Part shown: piece after piece, positions 8,824 through 14,464 of the stretch | Position numbering within the stretch: the first letter of the stretch is position 1 | Layout of the letters: each line of letters starts with the position of its first letter | NCBI GenBank assembly: GCA_014925825.1 | Contig: JACGCK010000564.1 | Coordinates: 1 to 14,464 of the forward strand | From: Pholiota molesta | Lineage: Eukaryota; Basidiomycota; Agaricomycetes; Agaricales; Strophariaceae | Direction of reading: 5' to 3' | Length of the DNA: 14,464 bases | Position numbers and translations under genes: made by a program | The notes under the pieces: generated by a model | What the model was told of the DNA's origin: nothing | The model's database searches: none | What the model saw: only the letters and a program-made list of their open reading frames with translations

Positions 8824-8972
8824 AATAAGCTTTGAATATGATGTGTAAGCACAGTGTTTGTGATTGGGTATTCATGATTAGGATATATAAGCACCGAGTG
8901 GAGTATTGATAAGCATAGTGAGTTGGATTGATAAGCGCTGTGAATGTGATTGATAAGCACTGTTGTGTTTGA
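8824..8972. repeat. 22-bp periodic GATAAGC array (inside the LTR)
   Basis: (G/T)ATAAGC recurs at 8886, 8908, 8930 and 8952, exactly 22 bp apart, in units like GATAAGCRYWGTGARTKKGATT. Degenerate members lie at about 8824 and 8844. It is a diverged tandem array, possibly a U3 enhancer-like repeat of the LTR. The overlapping minus-strand frames at 8768-9061 are readings of this array. Confidence 0.65.
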
Positions 8973-9153
8973 CTATTTTTAGCAATGCCTAGACTTGCTG
9001 GGATAAGAATAGATTTAGTCCATATGTATGTATCCTGATCAGGTGCTTGTTTATGGACCATGTGATTTGCCTTATTTATTATTATTTTTGTCTGTCTTCA
9101 ATAATGTTTGGCTCAGAGTTTTATTCGAAACAAAGTGAGAGCCTGACATCCGC

Positions 9154-9506
9154 AGGGAACAGATTCCAACTGTCCTCAGTTGCTTAGTCCAAACTGTCAT
9201 TCAGGCAGCAAAAAAATAATAATAGCCAGGTGATAATGATAGTCAATATGTTAACGCTAGATAAAATGAAATATATACAAAAGTGTCCTTCTCCTGCATC
9301 CAATAGCTAGAATGACCGTTTATACATAAATTTAGATTACGAGTCTTTACGCAGTAAAGTGAGTTCTTTTCACCGAGCAAAAAAACATACGCGCTGTCAT
9401 CCCCATCACTGATGCCATCAATCACACAATTCATCACATGTTATTTTTATCTCCACAGTGCTTTAAATAGCCTGATATTTGCCATCATTGATATCTTACT
9501 CAAATA
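9154..9506. other. Flank of the solo LTR; possible last scrap of the hAT gene, then AT-rich spacer
   Basis: Directly after the target duplication, 9154-9233 can continue the hAT frame for about 26 codons (GTDSNCPQLLSPN...) before TGA, but the translation does not show a recognisable hAT motif. The rest is AT-rich without genes; the 64-codon minus-strand frame at 9243-9437 has no motif or supporting context. Confidence 0.35.
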
Positions 9507-9656
9507 GATTTGATCAGATCAACGTGCATTATATAAGCCTTGTAATTTGCAGCCATCATGGATTGCCTCTATTTGTCTAAGGCTCCATCACACACAGCCC
9601 ACTTTGATTTGATCAGATCAACTGCATTATATAACCCATGCAAATTGCAGCCATAT
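9507..9656. repeat. Two direct copies of a ~50-bp segment, 99 bp apart
   Basis: Copy 1 (9507-9560) and copy 2 (9606-9656) share GATTTGATCAGATCAAC, TGCATTATATAA, and TGCAGCCAT in the same order with few differences. Each copy contains the inverted repeat TTGATC-A-GATCAA and a TATATAA word. It may be a duplicated promoter-like segment or part of an unrecognised element. Confidence 0.7.
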
Positions 9657-10131
9657 TGAAGACTGAAAGAGACTCATAATGTGGACTGGACTTTAGTCCA
9701 TCATTATTTTAAAATTAGAAAGACCAAAGAACAACCAAGTTGAACCAGTCTGGAAAGGTCTTTGCTCATGAAACTTAACAGCATTGAAGCGTTTAAATTT
9801 AACTTTCTAACCAGCCCAAGATCTTAATTTTAGGATGTGTTTTGCCCAAGTTATTAGCAAATGCACTTTTCATCCTCATTTTGGGCACTTGAAAACCATT
9901 TTGGGCACTTTTCAATGAATAATAACAGGGCACTTTCGTAATTTTGCAGTATTATAGTACCTTTATATACACCTTTTTGACAAAAAAATTAATTGTAAAT
10001 TTGGATAAGAATTGACCTGACTATAATTAATTCTATCTGTCCTACTCATTTTGAGTAAGTAAAAGGGTTTAAATAAAGACATGTAGGACCTAGGTGCTGA
10101 ATATGCCTACAGGCTTTGATTGTCTTACATT
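9657..10131. other. AT-rich spacer with a short tandem duplication
   Basis: No gene is seen. CATTTTGGGCACTT occurs at 9877-9890 and again at 9897-9910 (20-bp period), with a third related GGGCACTTTCG near 9928 and an inverted form TTTTGCCCAAGTT at about 9839. Confidence 0.5.
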
Positions 10132-10191
10132 ATGACGTACAGGGTGTTGGAAAAGGCGTTCTAACAGCATTTTGGTATGCCTGTACGTCAT
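10132..10191. repeat. 12-bp perfect inverted repeat containing TGACGT
   Basis: ATGACGTACAGG (10132-10143) and CCTGTACGTCAT (10180-10191) are perfect reverse complements separated by 36 nt. ACATGT words lie outside both arms (about 10080 and 10200). It may be a stem-loop or a paired binding site; TGACGT is a CREB/ATF-type core, but no gene is adjacent. Confidence 0.6.
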
Positions 10192-10391
10192 TATTCTGAG
10201 ACATGTCTTGAAATATACCTATTTTAGGGTCTCAAATCAGATTTAATCATTACTCAGTCAATTCTCGGGCTAAAGTTACGATCTTGGGCTAGTTAGAAAG
10301 GTATGATTCAATACTACATTTCTGCTTTTTTACGATAGAAACGTCCAACTATACATCAAACCACAAGTAAAATGGGAGCAAGCTGTGGCTT
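10192..10391. other. AT-rich spacer left of the non-autonomous hAT element
   Basis: No gene, terminal repeat or other distinct structure was recognised in this stretch. Confidence 0.4.
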
Positions 10392-10399
10392 ATTCTGGG
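10392..10399. repeat. Left copy of 8-bp target-site duplication
   Basis: ATTCTGGG, identical to 11340-11347, directly abutting the left end of the 940-bp element. An 8-bp duplication is the hallmark of hAT insertion. Confidence 0.88.
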
Positions 10400-10419
10400 T
10401 AGTGCTTGAAAGTCCAGTC

Positions 10420-10608
10420 CAGTCCGGTCTTTTGCCCATCTTTGACAGGACCAAGACCAAGACCGGTCTTTCAGTTTTTGAAGACCGCAAAAAACCGGAC
10501 TGGACCGACTTGAACCAGTCTTTTGCAGTCTCAATCGGTTCAAAGACTGGTTAAGACCGGTTACGGTCCAAACCGGTCTCAACCGGTCAGAGACCGGTCC
10601 AGACTGGT
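10420..10608. repeat. Left subterminal ACCGGTC-rich block
   Basis: At least ten GACCGG, CCGGTC or near variants (for example CAAGACCGGTC, AAACCGGTCTC, AGAGACCGGTCC), in both orientations, many forming the palindrome GACCGGTC. Probable transposase-binding array of the enclosing hAT element. Confidence 0.75.
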
Positions 10609-11144
10609 AATAGTTAGGTAGAATACTCTATGTAGTATGTAGTGCTTCAAAGAATATGAAAATCGGTGGCAAATTGAGTGAGAAACAATTAAAATACTAA
10701 CTAATGCAGTGGTTGAGCGCATTTTGTGATATCTCAGACAATTCTTTACCATATATTATGGTTCTATTTTGTTAAAAGGGTAATTTTAATATCTAACTGT
10801 ATCCCAATTTTCGAAAGGGAGATGTCTATACTGAACGAAGCATAGGCAAATGTGTCTTTGAAGTAGTCAAAAAGAGTAGAAAACATTGATATTGCTATAG
10901 CTCAACCGAATGTTTTTCAAATATTAAGGTTTAAATTGCATCCTGTAGATCTTTATGTCTTCTATCTATGTTTAAGTTTGCGAAAGGTACGACCCATTAA
11001 CGTTTGCACTGCGACTAAAAGCGTTTTTAGATGCCCAAAGTAATTACTCAAACAAAACTATTAATAAATTTGTCAATTCTCATGCTAAAAATATGATTTG
11101 GGCATCGTTCAAAAGCAATTTTTACGTTCTACTAGCCTACAAAT

Positions 11145-11325
11145 TTTCACGGCCAAAGACCAGTTGGGACCGGTCCAGACCAGTTTTCGATCGGTCCATC
11201 TGTTTTTTAAACCTGTTGGACCGCGGACCAGACCATGGTCTTGGCCTTTTCTGGTCCATCAATTTTCCGGTCATTTCCGGTTCAGTTCTGGTCCAGTCTC
11301 GGTCTTTTTCCAGTCTTGAGACCAG
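11145..11325. repeat. Right subterminal GGTC-rich block
   Basis: An inverted counterpart of the left block, with CGGTCC, GGACCGGTCC, TTCCGGTC and GGTCCAGTC words. It is more diverged and includes GGACCGCGGACC and GACCATGGTC palindromes. Confidence 0.7.
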
Positions 11326-11339
11326 ACTTCCAAGCACTA

Positions 11340-11347
11340 ATTCTGGG
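11340..11347. repeat. Right copy of 8-bp target-site duplication
   Basis: ATTCTGGG, identical to 10392-10399. The exact identity indicates a comparatively recent insertion. Confidence 0.88.
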
Positions 11348-11490
11348 CATTCAACCAACACATATGTGCTCGGCAGAAATGCTAAATATAGCGTGTACAT
11401 GATTTCAATGATCCTATCATTGATTTAGTGATATGGCATAGGTTTGTAAGCAGTGCATTTACGTTGCTAATGTAATAGGCTTCTTTTGGG

Positions 11491-11504
11491 ATTGATTAAT
11501 CAAT
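11491..11504. repeat. 14-bp perfect palindrome ATTGATTAATCAAT
   Basis: Self-complementary over all 14 bases, about 40 bp upstream of the ATG of the small frame at 11544. It could be a dimeric (homeodomain-like) binding site or chance in AT-rich DNA. Confidence 0.5.
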
Positions 11505-11543
11505 CTGATGGGCTGATAATTATCTTCCTTCCTCTCCACCAGT

Positions 11544-11822
11544 ATGATACCATTCAAATGGTTCAAGGTCAAACATATGCAGCTTGACAGAATCTCTTTC
11601 TGCATTCTGTATGTGTATAACCATTATCCTCCTTTGTGTCCCGGCTATTCTGGTGACTTGTACATCCAAGGATCTTCTTCTTCATTGTGGTACAAAGTCA
11701 ACAAGGAACATCCTTTGTGGAATGATGAATCATTTGGTTGGGTTAGGGTACCAGGTGATTTAGGATTGGATTGTCATATCCATATCAAGCACCCTTTGCG
11801 TCATTTCCACTTGGTGGCTTAA
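11544..11822 (+). CDS. Orphan hypothetical protein or exon, 92 codons
   Basis: A single open frame from ATG at 11544 to TAA, preceded by a pyrimidine-rich CTTCCTTCCTCTCCACCAG that looks like an intron acceptor, so the ATG may be internal to a last exon. The product has a balanced composition with aromatic-rich segments: LYVYNHYPPLCPGY, SSSSLWYKVNKEHPLW, FGWVRVPGDLG and HIKHPLRHFHLV. It has no homopolymer bias and no repeat underneath. I do not recognise the family, and no upstream exon could be joined with confidence. It may be a fragment of an old gene or transposon ORF. Confidence 0.35.
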   Translation: MIPFKWFKVKHMQLDRISFCILYVYNHYPPLCPGYSGDLYIQGSSSSLWYKVNKEHPLWNDESFGWVRVPGDLGLDCHIHIKHPLRHFHLVA

Positions 11823-11950
11823 TGTAAGAAAGAAAAAACTATTGATCTTCTATCAGATACCAAATGGCTTAAAGATTCAGATGGCAAGCATATGGCATAT
11901 TGTATATACAAAAAGTAAAATCTGAATAAAATAATAATATAGTTACAATT

Positions 11951-12022
11951 TATGTATTTTAGGTTGTATTAGTAGGTCGAGCAATATTTATATATTTTAG
12001 TAATTGTATTAATAGGCTATGC
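11951..12022. repeat. 38-bp tandem duplication
   Basis: TATGTATTTTAGGTTGTATTAGTAGGTCG (from 11951) and TATATATTTTAGTAATTGTATTAATAGGC (from 11989) are diverged tandem copies immediately left of the hairpin at 12015-12107. Confidence 0.5.
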
Positions 12023-12107
12023 TTCGCATGGCAATACAAGTCTTTACATACAAAACTGTTAAGTTTAATTTGTGTAAAGACTCGTATTGCCATGCGAAGC
12101 AATGGCC
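12015..12107. repeat. Long hairpin: ~36-bp inverted repeat with ~20-nt loop
   Basis: The left arm (12015-12050) and right arm (12072-12107) share TGCTTCGCATGGCAATAC followed by (A/G)AGTCTTTACA in inverted orientation, with only about three mismatches and one gap. It lies about 27 bp beyond the stop of the minus-strand frame ending at 12134. It could be a tiny MITE, a 3' end structure for that transcript, or a hairpin RNA source. No clear target duplication was found. Confidence 0.75.
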
Positions 12108-12133
12108 CGCAACACAAGTAGAAAGAAGGCTAT

Positions 12134-13111
12134 CTAACGTGAAGAAGGCGAAGACGGAAGGAAAGTAAATAGTCCACGGATCCACTTTAGAGAGTGATGT
12201 GTGAATGAGGTGATGAATTGACGAGCGCGGGTATGAGATATGGATAAATGAAAGTGTCTCTGAAGAAGTGAGGTGGGAAGGAGGAGGATAATGGGAGGCA
12301 TCAATAAACTTCCTTCAGTCTGTATGGTGTTCTTCTCATTAAAGGCCACCGCCTTGACATAGCAGGTTGCACCTCGGCACAGGCGGATTCGGGTTAGGTG
12401 ATATCGATATCCATGGTTGGATTGTACAGGTTCGTCATCGAAAAATATGAGGGGCGTCCCAAACCGAAGATGATCATTCACAATGATCTTGCTTTCATCA
12501 AGGTCGATCTGCCAGATGGCTCCCTGAAAAATGTGCGCAAAGCTAACAAGATTGATCGCTTCCTTTGGTATGCAGAGTGGTGAGGGGAGAGTGTGGTTGG
12601 AACGGTGAACTTTTCCAGGATGATTCCAGCGAAGACCAGGGAGGAGTTGCCAGTAATTGGCAGGGATCGTTCGTTCTGGTTCTCTACCATGAAGGGGTAA
12701 AGAGCTTTTGAAAGGACAGTGGATTAGAATGTTATCCATGGACAGAGTACAGGGGTGTGTTGGTCATATGTCAGCCAAGGCATCTTGGGTTGTATAATTT
12801 ATTCCTAATACACAGTCTGGTTCACCTAGAACGTGCATTGTCTGGCTAGTTGTTGCAACAGAGAGGCTGCGGTGAGTGCTGGGGGGATATGAATGGGAGT
12901 CTGCAAGATCGGAGGGAATGGACAGCTCGCAGTCCAATGAGGAGTTTTGTCGTCCTACATTTCCAATATCCATTCGCGGCAGTACGGTGCTGTCTCTTCT
13001 TGTTGTCGAGTTCCATGGCTCATGGGATGGACCTGCATCTCGTGGTCGATAGAGTATGTCCAGCGGATGGAACCGTTTGATGGTTAGTGCAAGGTCTTCG
13101 TCAACGGCCAT
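12134..13111 (-). pseudogene. 325-codon unknown frame downstream of Ty3/Gypsy pol, one TGA
   Basis: The frames 13111-12764 and 12739-12134 are in the same phase and separated only by TGA at 12766-12764 plus eight sense codons, so they are one frame of about 324 residues with a nonsense codon near residue 116. The change needed is CGA to TGA (ADI-R-PTHP). The start has a strong context, ACACCATGG. The N-terminus is MAVDEDLALTIKRFHPLDIL. The second half contains YWQLLPGLRWNHPG, NLVSFAHIFQGAIWQIDLD and LRFGTPLIFFDDEP. No membrane helix, zinc knuckle or protease motif is seen. The last ~70 residues (Leu/His/Ser-rich) may be read-through of an intron or 3' region. It follows the pol remnant on the same strand after 284 bp, so it may be an extra retrotransposon ORF; a decayed host gene is the alternative. 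Function unknown. Confidence 0.55.
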
Positions 13112-13395
13112 GGTGTTAGGGAAGAAAGGAAGAATGTCTATAGAACGGTTACATTCAGTTCATAGGGATTTTTCGTTGTATGAATGTCCCTTCTTTAGTC
13201 TATTTTTAGTATTATGGACTTTGATTGATCGGAAGTGGAATATGATTCTATTGGTTGGTTTGATATGGCTTAATCGGGTTCCTTCGGGTGATTTAGGGCA
13301 ATTTCCGAAACTCTCACTTCTTTCGGTGCAAGAATATGGCATTGCATGCGCTTGGAGTTCCTATTGCTTGCTTGGATTGCTTGGTTCCTTGGTAA

Positions 13396-14464
13396 TCACT
13401 CTGAATGTTCATGATCGTCCGATTCAGAATCTGTGTCAGAGTGTTCCCTAATCTCTTCTCGCATGAATGCATGTTTTTCGAGTGATATATGGTAGAAGAC
13501 GAAATGCAGCATAAGTGTTTCGAAGTGGTGTCCCATCTAATTCCTTGAGTTTATAATTTCTGCCTTTAGTTACTGATCTACTTCATAGGGGCCAAGATAG
13601 CGCGGTTTATGTTTCGGTCATGTGACATTTCAATGGCTGTATTTCGCACCAGTACTAATTCTCCGGTTGATAGACTTCTTTAACAAGCCGTCTCTGAAAC
13701 TGCTTTTCAAATTGCTCTTTTTGATGTAAATCGAGCCTTTTTAAGAGTAGCTGCTGCTCGGGCAATATCTTCTGGTGCTTGGCAATTTGTCGGGATCTAA
13801 GTGCTAACAGGTCTGAGGTCGATAGTCCTGATTTAAATTCTTCAACCAAAAAGGTTGCCTCCGCTAAGTCTAATGGCAATATTGGCTCTGTAGCATGAAG
13901 TAATTGAAATGGGGAGAAGCCAGTTACTCGACTAATGGTTACACGATCAGCAAAGACTACCTCTGCTACTCGTTCAGGCCATTTGCGTATATCTCCTTTA
14001 CAAGATTTAATTATGGCTTCTCTGAGTATGAAATGCCCTCTTTCTACCACACCGTTTGCATGATGATTATAGGGTGTAATTCGTATTTGAGGAATACTCA
14101 TTCGTTTAGGAGTTTATCAAAGGCTTCTTTTACTTCCGGGCCATTATCAGTTACAACTCTGAGTGGTGCTCCATATCGACAATATATATAATTCCAAAAA
14201 AAGTCTGCCAAGTTTTTTCGCAGATGCGACACGTAAGGGTTGGGCTTCACATGTACCTGAGAGATCATCTTTTGGCAACAATGTATTTGTAGTTGTTGAC
14301 AATCGGCATATGCATTATGTCTATATAAATTTTGGCAAATAAACGCACTGGTGCCGAAATAGTAAGAGGTACCTCTAATCTCTTGAGGCTTCGTATTTGA
14401 CATTCGTGACATGATTGCACAGATGGTATATATCTGCTCTCATATGGGGCCAATAAAAGCGATT
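13396..14464 (-). pseudogene. Ty3/Gypsy retrotransposon pol, integrase part, partial and frameshifted
   Basis: Integrase inserts retroelement DNA into the genome. Entering from the right edge, the minus strand encodes RFYWPHM at the rim, then SCHECQ from the zinc-binding region, the first catalytic Asp in IYIDIMHMP, the second in VVTDNGPE and the Glu in ANGVVERGH, so the DDE triad is present. After this come KWPERVAEVVFADR and GFSPFQLLHATEP, typical of this group, then a C-terminal part (LVLVRNTAIE, RYLGPYEV, LKELDGTPLRNTY, AAFRLLPY) and an acidic tail EHSDTDSESDDHEHSE. The frame changes near 14270, 14213 (A/T run), 14100, 13658 and in 13610-13550, so it is a pseudogene. Reverse transcriptase, gag and the right LTR are outside the window, and no LTR could be placed on the left side. 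Confidence 0.85.

Larger units (their letters stand above)
7796..9148. mobile_element. Solo LTR of a Ty3/Gypsy-like retrotransposon, 1353 bp
   Basis: The block starts TGTCAG (7796-7801) and ends CTGACA (9143-9148), a perfect 6-bp inverted terminus of the TG...CA type. It is flanked by TACGC (7791-7795) and TCCGC (9149-9153), a 5-bp target duplication with one mismatch, as expected for LTR integration. It has no gag or pol, so it is a solo LTR left by LTR-LTR recombination. A TATATATTT (about 8038) and TTAATAAAGG (about 7992) could be promoter and polyadenylation elements on the plus strand, but orientation is not settled. It interrupts the hAT gene; after excision the frame GGA ACA GAT TCC would stay open to TGA at about 9231. 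Relationship to the Ty3/Gypsy pol at the right edge cannot be judged because that element's LTR is not identified. Confidence 0.7.
10400..11339. mobile_element. Non-autonomous hAT element (long MITE), 940 bp
   Basis: The left end TAGTGCTTGAAAGTC and the reverse complement of the right end TAGTGCTTGGAAGTC form terminal inverted repeats of the hAT type (YARNG start). The element is bounded by a perfect 8-bp duplication. About 200 bp inside each end is packed with ACCGGTC/GACCGG/CCAGTC words (left to about 10608, right from about 11145), matching the subterminal repeats that hAT transposases bind. The central ~530 bp is AT-rich with no transposase or other gene. Small frames in the ends (10349-10582, 11093-11428 and others) are readings of the subterminal repeats. 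It would have to be moved by a transposase encoded elsewhere; the decayed hAT gene at 5337 is not an evident match. Confidence 0.85.

Noticed and set aside
10349..10582. Small frames in the hAT element ends (also 11093-11428 and 11137-11400)
   Set aside because: They read the ACCGGTC subterminal repeats on both strands.
13160..13451. Plus- and minus-strand frames between pol and the 325-codon frame
   Set aside because: No motif; they run antisense to or out of phase with the decayed pol C-terminus, and the region may be a spacer or LTR start that I could not delimit.

Overview
The window looks like a transposon-rich, gene-poor stretch of a basidiomycete genome, probably a mushroom-forming Agaricomycete. 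That placement is inference. It rests on short 51-66 nt GT-AG introns, a BED-finger hAT transposase, a Ty3/Gypsy integrase of the type common in such fungi, and the AT-rich spacers. No standard conserved housekeeping gene is recognisable.

Left third (1-5070). It opens with a ~755 bp foldback element made of two ~320 bp inverted arms. A 103-bp higher-order minisatellite follows (1552-2155). On the minus strand at 2557-3575 lies a four-exon pseudogene of an uncharacterised protein. Next come a GGAAT/ATTCC cluster, a tRNA-like pol III promoter remnant (minus), and a C-rich block. A compact, apparently intact three-exon gene for a 133-residue protein of unknown function is on the minus strand at 4557-5067.

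Middle (5070-9240). A ~270 bp spacer with a TATA box and CTTGAG motifs separates the 133-residue gene from a divergent hAT transposase pseudogene (from 5337, plus strand). The transposase has an N-terminal BED-like zinc finger, the two catalytic Asp motifs and the RCxAH motif. It carries three in-frame TGA codons and is interrupted at 7795 by a 1353-bp solo LTR (TGTCAG...CTGACA, near-perfect 5-bp duplication). The LTR itself holds two tandem arrays.

Right third (9240-14464). AT-rich spacer with direct repeats leads to a 940-bp non-autonomous hAT element (10400-11339) with TAGTGCTTG-type ends, subterminal ACCGGTC-rich blocks and a perfect 8-bp duplication, ATTCTGGG. A 92-codon orphan ORF, a strong hairpin, a 325-codon minus-strand frame broken by a single TGA, and a frameshifted Ty3/Gypsy integrase complete the window.

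Common theme: all five in-frame stops in the three decayed coding regions with premature stops are TGA, at places where CGA (Arg) is the simplest ancestor. This fits C-to-T decay at methylated CpG. The elements are nested and of different ages: the hAT gene is older than the LTR inside it, while the 940-bp hAT element still has an unmutated target duplication.
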